This document shows positions 17,572-25,763 of a DNA stretch of 34,213 nt, piece by piece. The position numbers were made by a program, and so were the translations under genes. The notes under the pieces were generated by a model. It did not search any database and was not told where the DNA came from. It worked only from the letters and a program-made list of their open reading frames with translations. Source of the DNA: Alphaproteobacteria bacterium (GTDB lineage Bacteria > Bacteroidota > Bacteroidia > Bacteroidales > FEN-979); NCBI GenBank assembly GCA_009928665.1, contig SACF01000045.1, positions 1-34,213 on the forward strand, in the 5' to 3' direction. Position 1 is the stretch's first letter. Every line of letters starts with the position of its first letter.

Positions 17572-18471
17572 TTAACTTCTTTCTGCTGTTTTAATTCCAC
17601 GTCGGTTTACCAGGAATACACCTGCGAAGATGAGTGCGGCGGCTAAGATCTTTACGGGCGTCACGGCGCTTTGACCGATACTGACCGACATTACCGAGGC
17701 GATGAATGGCTGCAGGTAATTGTAATAACTGACGGTTCCGGGCGTCAGGTGTTTGAGAGAGAAGTTGATCAGCAGGTATGCCACAAACGTGTTGATGATG
17801 ATCACGTAGGCCAAACCGAGGTATTCGGTCAACGTTACCCTGTCAAACGCCGTCTCCAGGGCTGGTCTGACCGTGACCGGCAAAATGAATATGAATCCGA
17901 AAAAGGAGACCCATTTCAGGATCGTGGTTGTGTGATATTTTCCCACAAGGGGTTTTATGAGTACCAGGTAAAGTGCGTAAAAAACCATGTTCAGCAGTAC
18001 CAGGATGTTCCCGGTAGCCTGCAGACTGCTGAAATCGGTATGGCGTCCCGATAAAACCAAAACCAATGCGCCGGAGGCTCCCAGAAAGATGCCCGAAATT
18101 TTAAGGATGGTGATGCGCTCCCCGATGAGCAAATGGGCAAATATCAGCACCAGGACCGGATTCAGTAAATGGATCAGCGATGCATCGACCGGACTGGTCA
18201 GGTTCAATCCCTCGTAAAACAACATCTGGTTCAGGGCAAAACCAAAAAGTCCGCACAGTGCGAACTTGAAGAGATCTTTCCGTTCGACCTTCTCGGGAAC
18301 AAAAAGTTTCTGGAAGATCCAGAACAGCAAAACACCGCCCGACATCCTTAAAAAAAGGAGTTGCTTCGGCGAAAAAGCATCGGGCATCAAACTTTTGGCA
18401 ATCGTGTAGTGGATCCCGAAGATCAGCGTGGTCGCCAACATCGAAATATGGGCCTTCAGGGTCTGGTTCAT
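17572..18471 (-). CDS. EamA/DMT-family membrane transporter
   Basis: 299 residues forming about ten hydrophobic helices in two halves, the layout of the drug/metabolite transporter (EamA) family. The N-terminus MNQTLKAHISMLATTLIFG is typical for Bacteroidetes members, so the start at 18471 is well supported. Conserved-type features include SPVDASLIHLLNPVLVLIFA at the end of the first half and LTPGTVSYYNYLQPFIA in the second. The C-terminus is short and basic (NRRGIKTAERS). Substrate cannot be told from sequence; family members export amino acids or other metabolites. A consensus TATCTTTG box lies only four nt upstream of the start codon. Confidence 0.88.
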   Translation of the reverse strand: MNQTLKAHISMLATTLIFGIHYTIAKSLMPDAFSPKQLLFLRMSGGVLLFWIFQKLFVPEKVERKDLFKFALCGLFGFALNQMLFYEGLNLTSPVDASLIHLLNPVLVLIFAHLLIGERITILKISGIFLGASGALVLVLSGRHTDFSSLQATGNILVLLNMVFYALYLVLIKPLVGKYHTTTILKWVSFFGFIFILPVTVRPALETAFDRVTLTEYLGLAYVIIINTFVAYLLINFSLKHLTPGTVSYYNYLQPFIASVMSVSIGQSAVTPVKILAAALIFAGVFLVNRRGIKTAERS

Positions 18472-18475
18472 GCTG

Positions 18476-18483
18476 CAAAGATA
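18476..18483 (-). promoter_or_regulatory. -7 element abutting the EamA start codon
   Basis: TATCTTTG on the minus strand is a perfect TAnnTTTG and is followed by only four nt (CAGC) before the ATG. Transcription would begin at or next to the start codon, which would give a leaderless or nearly leaderless mRNA. Confidence 0.5.
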
Positions 18484-18667
18484 CCCGGCTTTTTATCGAA
18501 TTGCCAGAGAATTTATACCGACGCTCCATTGTGTGCCGGGTATGCCCTTCAAGCCATTACGATACACAAGCGGATGGGTGACCGGATTTCCGGACAGCAG
18601 AGACGGGGGCCTTTCTATGCTACGCTCTTTGTGTGGCAGCCCGGGAAAAGAAAGTCGATGCAGGTCG

Positions 18668-18704
18668 AAAAAAAAGAGGCTGACGCATCCTGTGCGACAG
18701 CCTC
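18668..18704 (-). terminator. Rho-independent terminator of the Hsp20 gene
   Basis: Read on the minus strand, GAGGCTG-T-CGCA pairs with TGCG-T-CAGCCTC around a short CAGGA-containing loop, with one internal T:T mismatch, and is followed by eight T. It starts 24 nt after the Hsp20 stop. The remaining spacer to the EamA gene (18484-18667) shows nothing convincing. Confidence 0.9.
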
Positions 18705-18727
18705 CCGGGTCTTTCCCTGCCTGAGCA

Positions 18728-19153
18728 TTACACAATCCTGATCTCCTTCTTCATCTCCATTTTTGCTTCTTCCTTTTTGGGCAGTGTGATGGAAAGGATC
18801 CCACTTTCATATTCCGCTTTGATCTTATCCAGATCGATGGTCTTGGGTAAGGTGAAAGCACGGCTGAATGAACCGTAGTAAAACTCCTTGCGGGAGTAAT
18901 TCTTTCCTTCTTCCCGTTTTTCGTCTTCAAACTCAGCGGAAATGGTCAGGATATTATTCTCCAGGTTGATCCTGAAATCATCCTTTTTCATACCGGGGGC
19001 AGCAAGATCAAGCTGGAATGCATCCGCTTTCTCGATGATGTTCGCGGCCGGATCACTGAACCTTTTGCCGAAGAAATCTCCCAGGTCGTTGTCAAATAAA
19101 TTGCTGACCATGTCGGAGAGGGGATTGCGGTGTTGCCATTTTATAAGTGTCAT
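18728..19153 (-). CDS. Small heat-shock protein, Hsp20/alpha-crystallin family
   Basis: 141 residues. The N-terminal arm (PLSDMVSNLFDNDLGDFFG) is followed by the alpha-crystallin domain, from about residue 38 to 130: AFQLDLAAPGMKKDDFRINL, ILTISAEFEDEK, the FYYGSFSRAFTLP segment, and the signature YESGILSITLPK. The C-terminal tail is short (KEIRIV), with an I-x-I/V motif. These ATP-independent chaperones hold unfolding proteins in the cytoplasm. Monocistronic: it has its own strong terminator and, unusually for this window, a good Shine-Dalgarno site. Confidence 0.93.
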   Translation of the reverse strand: MTLIKWQHRNPLSDMVSNLFDNDLGDFFGKRFSDPAANIIEKADAFQLDLAAPGMKKDDFRINLENNILTISAEFEDEKREEGKNYSRKEFYYGSFSRAFTLPKTIDLDKIKAEYESGILSITLPKKEEAKMEMKKEIRIV

Positions 19154-19160
19154 GTCGTTA

Positions 19161-19166
19161 CTCCTT
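19161..19166 (-). promoter_or_regulatory. Strong Shine-Dalgarno site of Hsp20
   Basis: AAGGAG on the minus strand, 7 nt before the Hsp20 ATG. Bacteroidetes genes usually lack such a site, and I see none as good elsewhere in this window. Confidence 0.65.
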
Positions 19167-19360
19167 TCTTATTGGTTAATTGTTCGTTTGATGACTCTGA
19201 AAAGTCAAGTTCCGTACCATCCGAAAGAAGAATAGTAAAATGTGTCAAAATGACGTAAAAATGAAAAAACAGGCGACGAAGTGTCAGTTTTCAGTGATTT
19301 ACCGAAACCTGGAAACAGAACCGGGAAACATGGAAGTCTTTAATTCCCAATCATTAATCG

Positions 19361-19395
19361 GTTTCGCGTTTCGGGTTTCGGGTTTCGGGTTTGTG
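19361..19395. repeat. Tandem GTTTCGG heptad repeat
   Basis: Five consecutive heptads: GTTTCGC, three exact GTTTCGG, then GTTTGTG. They sit in the 268-nt spacer between the Hsp20 and glutamine synthetase genes, 27 nt past the latter's stop codon. I see no other gene or clear terminator in this spacer. Confidence 0.85.
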
Positions 19396-19421
19396 TTTCA
19401 AAACTAGTCCAATAGTTTCGT

Positions 19422-20927
19422 TTATCCGCAATGCAGGAAAGTATTAACCAGCTTCATAATTTCCTTTTCATTGTCTTTGATCGATTCCCGGAGGTTTTCA
19501 TCCCGGAACCCTTTCAGGTAATGGATGAGGCCGTCGATGATGCGCGCGGGAAAGATGTTGTGTTCTTCGTAAACATGGCGTTGTTTCTCGAGGCAGGTGG
19601 CCGATTGGACGCATGAAACGGGGAGTTGCTGAAGCTGGTTGACCCGTGATTTGTATTGTTCCTCGAAAATATTGACATCCACATAGGTCTTCTCGGCGAA
19701 TTCGAGGGCGTTGGGCATCTCGAGGCCATGGCGTGCAGCCACGGTCAATCCGGCACAAAGAAGATAAACATCGGCGGATCCATCGGGGCACCGGAATTCA
19801 ACGGTCTGGCGGCTTCCGAATCCACTCTGGGTTTCGGTCTCGCAGGGGTTGGCGTCGGTGATCATGTCGTGTTTACTGCCCCAGCCCAACGGAACCCTGA
19901 CCAGTACCGACCGGTTCCGGTCGCCCCAGCAAATGTTGGTAGGCGCTTCCTGGTGCGGTACCAGCCTGAAGTAACTGGTAGGTATCATGTTGCCGAATGC
20001 CGTGAGCGATTGCGACAGGTCGAGATAACCGGCAATAGCCTTGCGGGCTGTTTCTGAAAGTACTCCCTGGTCGATCATTACACTTTGCCCGTTTTTCATC
20101 AAACGGGTGTGGATGTGCATGCCGCTTCCTGCTTTTCCTGAAGTGATCTTGGGAGCAAAGGTCACGGTGACCCCATATTTGTAAGCCAACGACCGTAAAA
20201 TCCACTTAGCTACCATGAGTTGATCTGCCGCATCCTCCAACTTAACCGGTGTGAATTCAATTTCATTCTGTTCGTACGAAAGTCCCGATTCCGTGAAATT
20301 GCCCACTTCCGAATGGCCGTATTTGATGTAGCCGCCACACTGGGCAATGGCATGCATGGCCTCAATCCTCAGTTTTTCCCATTTGCAGAACGGCGACGAT
20401 TCGTGATAACCACGTTGGTCGACTGCTTCGTACAACCGGTCCTGGCCGCTGATCACATAGTACTCCAACTCACCCATAACTTCAAACGACAAGCCGGTAC
20501 GCTCCCTCAGAACCTCATGGGCCCTGCGCATAATATATTCGGGTGAGTTGGCAAATGGTTTCCCGTCTTTGTCATAAAAAGAACACAGAATATCGATAGC
20601 CGGAATTTCGGAAAAGGGATTGACAAATGCAGTCCGGTACCGCGGAATTACGTAAAGATCGGATGATCCGGCCTCAACGTAGTTCGGAAAGAGACTCGAC
20701 CCGTCAACCCGCTCGCCGGCAGAGAGGATACCCTCGAGATGGCTCCGGTCTTTGATGATAAAATTGAGGGTCTTGAGCCTGCTGTCGGCTGCGGAATAGC
20801 GAAAATTGAGCATCTTGATTCCATTCGATTCAATAAAACGGACCAGATCGGCACGGGTGAAATCATCGGCAGGCTTGTCGAGATAGTGAACAAGTGCGTT
20901 CGGATTCAGGGAGGTAGAAACGTTCAT
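19422..20927 (-). CDS. Glutamine synthetase family protein
   Basis: 501 residues, close to the GSI length. Active-site blocks are recognisable: GELEYYVI (metal ligand), NEIEFTPV, the ATP/glutamate signature KITSGKAGSGMHIH, NRSVLVRVP, and VEFRCPDGSADVYLL. The enzyme makes glutamine from glutamate, ammonia and ATP. The tyrosine-containing adenylylation loop of enteric GlnA (NLYDLP) is absent, so control by adenylylation is unlikely. The sequence deviates from classic GlnA in several blocks, so a gamma-glutamyl ligase acting on another amine is possible. A TACTTTTG box lies 31 nt upstream of the start, divergent from the TerC gene. Confidence 0.85.
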   Translation of the reverse strand: MNVSTSLNPNALVHYLDKPADDFTRADLVRFIESNGIKMLNFRYSAADSRLKTLNFIIKDRSHLEGILSAGERVDGSSLFPNYVEAGSSDLYVIPRYRTAFVNPFSEIPAIDILCSFYDKDGKPFANSPEYIMRRAHEVLRERTGLSFEVMGELEYYVISGQDRLYEAVDQRGYHESSPFCKWEKLRIEAMHAIAQCGGYIKYGHSEVGNFTESGLSYEQNEIEFTPVKLEDAADQLMVAKWILRSLAYKYGVTVTFAPKITSGKAGSGMHIHTRLMKNGQSVMIDQGVLSETARKAIAGYLDLSQSLTAFGNMIPTSYFRLVPHQEAPTNICWGDRNRSVLVRVPLGWGSKHDMITDANPCETETQSGFGSRQTVEFRCPDGSADVYLLCAGLTVAARHGLEMPNALEFAEKTYVDVNIFEEQYKSRVNQLQQLPVSCVQSATCLEKQRHVYEEHNIFPARIIDGLIHYLKGFRDENLRESIKDNEKEIMKLVNTFLHCG

Positions 20928-20958
20928 AAGGTTAAGGATTCGTTATTATATCATCCTG

Positions 20959-20966
20959 CAAAAGTA
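20959..20966 (-). promoter_or_regulatory. Candidate -7 element for glutamine synthetase
   Basis: TACTTTTG on the minus strand is a perfect TAnnTTTG, 31 nt before the start codon. No obvious -33 TTTG is seen. Confidence 0.45.
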
Positions 20967-20976
20967 AATATTTTTT

Positions 20977-20984
20977 TAATTTTG
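20977..20984 (+). promoter_or_regulatory. Candidate -7 element for the TerC-family gene
   Basis: TAATTTTG matches TAnnTTTG and lies 22 nt before the ATG at 21007. It is part of a 13-nt sequence (TTAATTTTGAAGC) that recurs exactly at 26996-27008 upstream of another divergent gene. Confidence 0.45.
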
Positions 20985-21006
20985 AAGCCTGAACTGTCCC
21001 GGACCT

Positions 21007-22065
21007 ATGTCGAACCTGAATGAGATTATTTTCTTTGCATCCTTTATCCTGTTTATTCTGATGATGCTGGGGATCGACCTGGGCCTTTTTCAGAAAAAGC
21101 ACCATGCCCTTTCTTTCAAAGAGGCATTGAGCTGGACCGTGGTCTGGGTAGGCATTTCCATCGGTTTTTATTTTCTGATCCTGTTCCATGGCAACTGGAT
21201 TCATGGCACCGATACGCTCGAAGAGCTCACCAACCGGATCACCCTCTACCGGCATCCCATCGATATCACCGGATTAAGCCTCGATGAAGCGATCAAACTC
21301 TACAACAAAAACCTGTCGCTCGAATACATCACGGGTTACCTGATAGAGTATTCGTTATCGGTCGACAACATCTTCGTGATCATCATGATCTTCATGTCGT
21401 TCAACATTTCGCCCAAATTATACAAGGAGATTCTTTTTTGGGGCATCATCGGAGCGATCGTGATGCGTTTCATTTTCATCTTTGCCGCCAGCGCCCTGAT
21501 TCAACGTTTTGCCTGGTTCCTCCTTATTTTTGGCGGAATGCTGGTGATCATCGGTTTTAAAATGGCCTGGGAATTTCTTTTCTCCAAAGCAAAAGACCAG
21601 ATCGACACCGAAAATCATCCCGTAGTCCGGCTTGTTTCACGTTTTTTCAGGGTTCACCACGATGAACATGCCGAAACCTTTTTTATCCGTAAGGACCGGA
21701 AGCTTTATGTCACCCCGCTTTTCATCGTCCTGATGATCATTGAATTCACCGATGTGCTCTTTGCCGTCGATTCCGTGCCGGCGGTCTTTTCGGTGACCCA
21801 GGATCCCTATATCGTCTTTTTCTCCAACATTTTCGCAATCCTGGGGCTGCGATCTCTTTTCTTTCTCGTGATGGATGTCATGAACCGTTTCCACTACCTG
21901 AAAATGGGATTGGCAGTACTCCTGACTTTTGTCGGGGTTAAAATGCTGTTACACAGTGTTGTTAAAATTTCAACCAGTACTTCGTTGCTGGTGATTGCAT
22001 CCATTCTGGTCATCAGCATGGTTGCATCAAACATCCGGACCTGGCTCAGGAAGGAATCCAGGTAA
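21007..22065 (+). CDS. TerC/Alx-family integral membrane protein
   Basis: 352 residues with about eight or nine membrane helices. The two acidic family motifs are present: EYSLSVDNIFVI (first half) and EFTDVLFAVDSVPAVF (second half), the latter being the hallmark of TerC. A longer hydrophilic loop (about residues 198-230, with HPVVRLVSRFFRVHHDEHA) separates the halves. TerC/Alx proteins are linked to metal-ion export, notably manganese, and to tellurite resistance; here no other ter genes are present, so a Mn(II)-homeostasis role is the better guess. It starts a run of four co-directional genes with cheR 44 nt downstream, but shared function is not evident. Confidence 0.9.
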   Translation: MSNLNEIIFFASFILFILMMLGIDLGLFQKKHHALSFKEALSWTVVWVGISIGFYFLILFHGNWIHGTDTLEELTNRITLYRHPIDITGLSLDEAIKLYNKNLSLEYITGYLIEYSLSVDNIFVIIMIFMSFNISPKLYKEILFWGIIGAIVMRFIFIFAASALIQRFAWFLLIFGGMLVIIGFKMAWEFLFSKAKDQIDTENHPVVRLVSRFFRVHHDEHAETFFIRKDRKLYVTPLFIVLMIIEFTDVLFAVDSVPAVFSVTQDPYIVFFSNIFAILGLRSLFFLVMDVMNRFHYLKMGLAVLLTFVGVKMLLHSVVKISTSTSLLVIASILVISMVASNIRTWLRKESR

Positions 22066-22109
22066 CCGGTCATCAGACCCTCGCAGGCTTTGGCCATCAT
22101 CGACCCTAA

Positions 22110-22955
22110 ATGAAGAACAACCAGGAAGATCAGCTCGAAACCCAGGACATCGAAATCGCCCTGCTGATGGAGGCTTTATATCAAAAATATGGTTACGATT
22201 TCCGTAATTATTCAAAAGCGCATATCAAGCGGAGGATACTGAACCGGTTTAACCTGTCGGGGATGCAACATGTTTCGGAGATGATTCACGAATCGCTGGT
22301 CAACCATAAGTTTGTTGACCAAATCCTGATGGATCTTTCCATTACCGTGACCGAAATGTACAGGGACCCCGGATTTTACAGAACCCTCCGGGAACAAATC
22401 CTGCCCACATTCCACTCCCTTCCATACATCAAAATCTGGCATGCCGGTTGTGCCAGCGGCGAGGAGGTTTATTCCATGGCGATCATGCTGCGGGAAGAGG
22501 GACTTTACCAGAAGACCCAGATTTATGCTACCGATTTTAACCCGTTGATCATCAGGCAGGCCAAGGAGGGAATCTACCCCATCAACCGGATGAAAGAATT
22601 CACTGCAAATTATATCAAATCGGGTGGTAAGGCGGCTTTTTCCGACTACTACACCGCGCAGGGTGAAACTGTGAAGCTACTCGATACCCTGAAAAAGAAT
22701 ATCGTTTTCGCCACCCATAACCTGGTGACCGACAGCGTTTTTGCAGAAGTAAATATGGTCGTGTGCCGGAATGTACTGATCTATTTCGACCGGACCCTTC
22801 AGGATAAGGTGATCGGTCTATTCGTCGAAAGCCTGCCTGAAGGCGGGATCCTGTGCCTGGGTTCCAAAGAGAATCTGCAGTTCTCCATACACGCTCCTTT
22901 ATTTAATCCATTGATTGTCAATGAAAAAATATATCAGAAAAAAATTCATTTTTAA
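22110..22955 (+). CDS. cheR: CheR-type protein-glutamate methyltransferase
   Basis: 281 residues. The all-helical CheR N-terminal domain (about 15-90, with YDFRNYSKAHIKRRI) is followed by the SAM-dependent methyltransferase fold: TEMYRDPGFYRTL, motif I KIWHAGCASGEEVYSMAI at about 108-124, ATDFNPLIIRQAKEGIY, and MVVCRNVLIYFD. CheR methylates glutamates on chemoreceptors using S-adenosylmethionine. No chemoreceptor, CheA or CheW is encoded here; instead it is followed 11 nt later by cheB and then a hybrid kinase. A role outside flagellar chemotaxis is likely (inference). Confidence 0.92.
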   Translation: MKNNQEDQLETQDIEIALLMEALYQKYGYDFRNYSKAHIKRRILNRFNLSGMQHVSEMIHESLVNHKFVDQILMDLSITVTEMYRDPGFYRTLREQILPTFHSLPYIKIWHAGCASGEEVYSMAIMLREEGLYQKTQIYATDFNPLIIRQAKEGIYPINRMKEFTANYIKSGGKAAFSDYYTAQGETVKLLDTLKKNIVFATHNLVTDSVFAEVNMVVCRNVLIYFDRTLQDKVIGLFVESLPEGGILCLGSKENLQFSIHAPLFNPLIVNEKIYQKKIHF

Positions 22956-22966
22956 TATGATATCCC

Positions 22967-23557
22967 GTGATCGTTAAAAACAGATATGAAGCAGTGGTGA
23001 TTGGTTCCTCGGCAGGTGGATTGAATGCCTTGAAGACCATCTTTAAAAGCCTTGACCGTTCATTCCGGATTCCCTTCATCATTGTGCAGCATATCAGTCC
23101 TGACTCTGAAAATTACCTGATCCAGATCCTGAACGACCTGAACCGCCTCAATGTCAAGGAGGCCGATGAAAAAGAAGTGCCCCGGCGGGGAATGGCCTAC
23201 CTGGCTCCCCCCAACTACCACCTGCTTGTGGAACCCGACCGCAGTTTTACCCTGACTGTCGATGAAAGAGTTAATTATGCCCGCCCTTCCATCGATGTGT
23301 TGTTCGAGACTGCTGCCGAGGCTTACCGCGATGCCCTGATCGGCATCGTACTCACGGGTGCGAATAACGACGGGAGCAAGGGATTGAAAAAAATCAAGGA
23401 ATTCGGCGGAGTGACCATCGTGCAGGACCCCGAAAACGCCGAAGTCGATTCCATGCCCAAGGCTGCCATCCGGACCGCCAAGGTCGATCACATCCTGACC
23501 CTCGAAGGAATTGCCGCATTTCTGAATAACCTGGAAAATCCGATGAACCAACCCTGA
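22967..23557 (+). CDS. cheB: Stand-alone CheB methylesterase domain
   Basis: 196 residues from a GTG start; the nearby ATG at 22958 is in another frame and stops at once. The catalytic triad is in place: Ser15 in IGSSAGG, His42 in IVQHISPDS and Asp135 in LTGANNDGSKG, followed by IVQDPENAEVDSMPKAAI. CheB removes methyl groups from, or deamidates, receptor glutamates. The usual N-terminal receiver domain is missing, so phosphorylation cannot control it directly; receiver-less CheB proteins are common near hybrid kinases in Bacteroidetes. It lies 11 nt after cheR and 14 nt before the kinase, a tight operon. Confidence 0.92.
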   Translation: MIVKNRYEAVVIGSSAGGLNALKTIFKSLDRSFRIPFIIVQHISPDSENYLIQILNDLNRLNVKEADEKEVPRRGMAYLAPPNYHLLVEPDRSFTLTVDERVNYARPSIDVLFETAAEAYRDALIGIVLTGANNDGSKGLKKIKEFGGVTIVQDPENAEVDSMPKAAIRTAKVDHILTLEGIAAFLNNLENPMNQP

Positions 23558-23571
23558 TTGCCTCGTGTCCC

Positions 23572-25731
23572 ATGAAGGTTGTCACCAAAATATCGATCCT
23601 GCTCCTGATCTTCACGATCATATCATTCGTGCTGATCTGGCTGCAATACGACAGTCAGACAAAAATGATCGGCCAGTATTTCGATAATGCGAGGGACCAG
23701 AAAGAGCGGATGATCCATTCGCTCATCCGTGCACAGAGTGAATATTATAAAATCCTGACCCTCGATTACACTTACGGAGATGATATGATCGATTTCGCAG
23801 CCAGTCCCGATCCGGCCTGGGCCGGGATCAACCTGCGCGTTATCATCGATCTGTACCACGCCAGTTCGGTCTGGATCTATAACAAAGAAGGCATTGCCGT
23901 TTACAGTACGACGTCGGAAGCGATCAACCGGATCTCCCCCGATCGGATCCTTCCCGATGCGGTGCGATCGATCCTTGAACGGGAAAAATTCATCCGTTAC
24001 TTTATGAAGACTTCGGCCGGACTTCTTGAGATCCACGGCGCAACCATTCACGGTACACAGGATAAAAACCGGCTTTCGTCGCCCAACGGGTTTGTGTTTA
24101 TCGGCAAACTTTGGGACCGGAGCTACCTCAAAACGCTTGAAACCGGGACCGATTGTAACCTGTCGGTAAACTATCACAAGCCTTATGAGACCTCTTTCTC
24201 GAATACGCAGATCTTCATCATTCCGATTAAAAACCAATGGGAACGCAACCCGCTTGCTTTTCTGAAGGTCGCCATCGATTTTGGACCGCTTACCGTGATC
24301 CGCGACCGGTTTGACCGGCAGTTTTACCTTTATGGCGCAGTCATCCTTGTCTGGGTTCTTGTGCTCGGCTTTTTCCTGATCCGGTGGATCGTGGTCCCCC
24401 TCCGGAAGGTATCGCTCTTACTCGAATCACAAAACCTTTCCATCGGGCAGGGATTTCGTCCAAGCCCCAACGAATTTCGGGAGGTCACCGCCATGATCAA
24501 TGATTTCATCGACCAAAAGAATGCCCTTCAGTCCAGTGAAGAGAAACTCAGAAAGATTACGGAAGCGGCGAATGCCGCGAAAAACAAGGCTGAACAATCC
24601 GACCGGCTTAAAGCAGCTTTCCTGGCCAACATGAGCCACGAGATCCGGACCCCGATGAACTCCATCCTGGGATTCTCCGAACTGATCCGCAAAGAACAGA
24701 TCAGCAAGGGTGAAATTGAGGAGTACGCCGACATCATCAGTTACAGCACCAAAAGATTGTTGCGGATGATCGACGACATCATCGAGATCTCCAAAATAGA
24801 GACCGGACAAGTGGATCTCAACGAGACCGCGTTCCGGACCGATGACCTGTTTCAGGAGCTTTATGAGTATTACCGGAGGGAGATTGAATCTGCAGGAAAA
24901 CAGGGTATTGTGTTGCACCTTATGCTTCCTGATGAGGGAATGCAGGTACGGATTGTTACCGACCGCGCAAAAGTCAAACAGGTATTGGTGAATCTTCTTG
25001 ACAATGCGCTGAAATTCACACAAAAAGGGACCATCAACTTTGGCTGTTCCCGCCCCCGCGACGGATTCTGCGAGTTTTTTGTCACCGATACCGGTATCGG
25101 GATTGCCGCGGCCGATCAGGATAAGATTTTCGAAACCTTCAGGCAGATTGATTACAGCAACGCGCGCCATTACAGCGGTACGGGCATGGGCCTCTCCATC
25201 TCCCGGTCGCTGGTTGAGCTGATGGGTGGACGCATCTGGGTTGAATCTGTGCCGGGGGAAGGCTCCACCTTTCATTTTACCCTCCCGGTTACCCTCAAGG
25301 AGATGGATCTGCCGGCCACAGAAAAGCCACTGATCCGCAATGATTTCACCGGACTTACGGTTCTGGTTGTTGAGGACGAGATCATCAATGCGCGTTTGCT
25401 GGGGATGATCCTTCAAAAGGCCAACGTGAACGTACTATTTGCCCGCAACGGGATGACCGCACTCGAGATGCTCGAACAACATCCGGAGACCGGGCTGGTA
25501 CTCATGGATATCCAGATGCCGGGAATGGATGGTTTTGAATGTACGCGCCATATCCGCCGACGCTGGCCGGGAATTCCGGTTGTGGCCCAATCAGCTTCAG
25601 CCTACCAGGAGGAATCAAAGATCTGTCTGGAATCGGGTTGTGTCGACCACCTCACCAAACCCATCGACGCTTCGGTTCTTTACCGGGTTATTCACCGCTA
25701 TTGGAAAAGAAATCAGTCACAGAATTCGTGA
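23572..25731 (+). CDS. Hybrid sensor histidine kinase with C-terminal receiver
   Basis: 719 residues. Transmembrane helices at about 5-24 and 250-274 enclose an extracytoplasmic sensor region of some 225 residues that I do not recognise. A short linker and coiled coil precede the dimerisation domain with the phospho-accepting His356 (FLANMSHEIRTPMN). The ATPase domain has the N-box (QVLVNLLDNALKF), G1 (VTDTGIGI) and G2 (GTGMGLSIS). A receiver domain follows (about 597-712): VLVVEDE, phospho-acceptor Asp646 in LMDIQMPGMDG, and the conserved lysine in LTKPI. No output domain or linked response regulator is present, so phosphate must pass to a partner elsewhere. The coupling to cheR and cheB suggests methylation is part of the same pathway. 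Confidence 0.92.
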   Translation: MKVVTKISILLLIFTIISFVLIWLQYDSQTKMIGQYFDNARDQKERMIHSLIRAQSEYYKILTLDYTYGDDMIDFAASPDPAWAGINLRVIIDLYHASSVWIYNKEGIAVYSTTSEAINRISPDRILPDAVRSILEREKFIRYFMKTSAGLLEIHGATIHGTQDKNRLSSPNGFVFIGKLWDRSYLKTLETGTDCNLSVNYHKPYETSFSNTQIFIIPIKNQWERNPLAFLKVAIDFGPLTVIRDRFDRQFYLYGAVILVWVLVLGFFLIRWIVVPLRKVSLLLESQNLSIGQGFRPSPNEFREVTAMINDFIDQKNALQSSEEKLRKITEAANAAKNKAEQSDRLKAAFLANMSHEIRTPMNSILGFSELIRKEQISKGEIEEYADIISYSTKRLLRMIDDIIEISKIETGQVDLNETAFRTDDLFQELYEYYRREIESAGKQGIVLHLMLPDEGMQVRIVTDRAKVKQVLVNLLDNALKFTQKGTINFGCSRPRDGFCEFFVTDTGIGIAAADQDKIFETFRQIDYSNARHYSGTGMGLSISRSLVELMGGRIWVESVPGEGSTFHFTLPVTLKEMDLPATEKPLIRNDFTGLTVLVVEDEIINARLLGMILQKANVNVLFARNGMTALEMLEQHPETGLVLMDIQMPGMDGFECTRHIRRRWPGIPVVAQSASAYQEESKICLESGCVDHLTKPIDASVLYRVIHRYWKRNQSQNS

Positions 25732-25763
25732 TTCCCGGAAACCGGATCATAATGCACGATTCC

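Noticed and set aside
18493..18735. 80-codon minus-strand frame between Hsp20 and the EamA gene
   Set aside because: It runs through the Hsp20 terminator hairpin and overlaps the end of Hsp20; the composition is not protein-like.
24427..25416. 329-codon open frame antisense to the histidine kinase
   Set aside because: It lies entirely inside a well-supported kinase gene and shows no recognisable domain; long antisense frames are common in GC-richer coding DNA.
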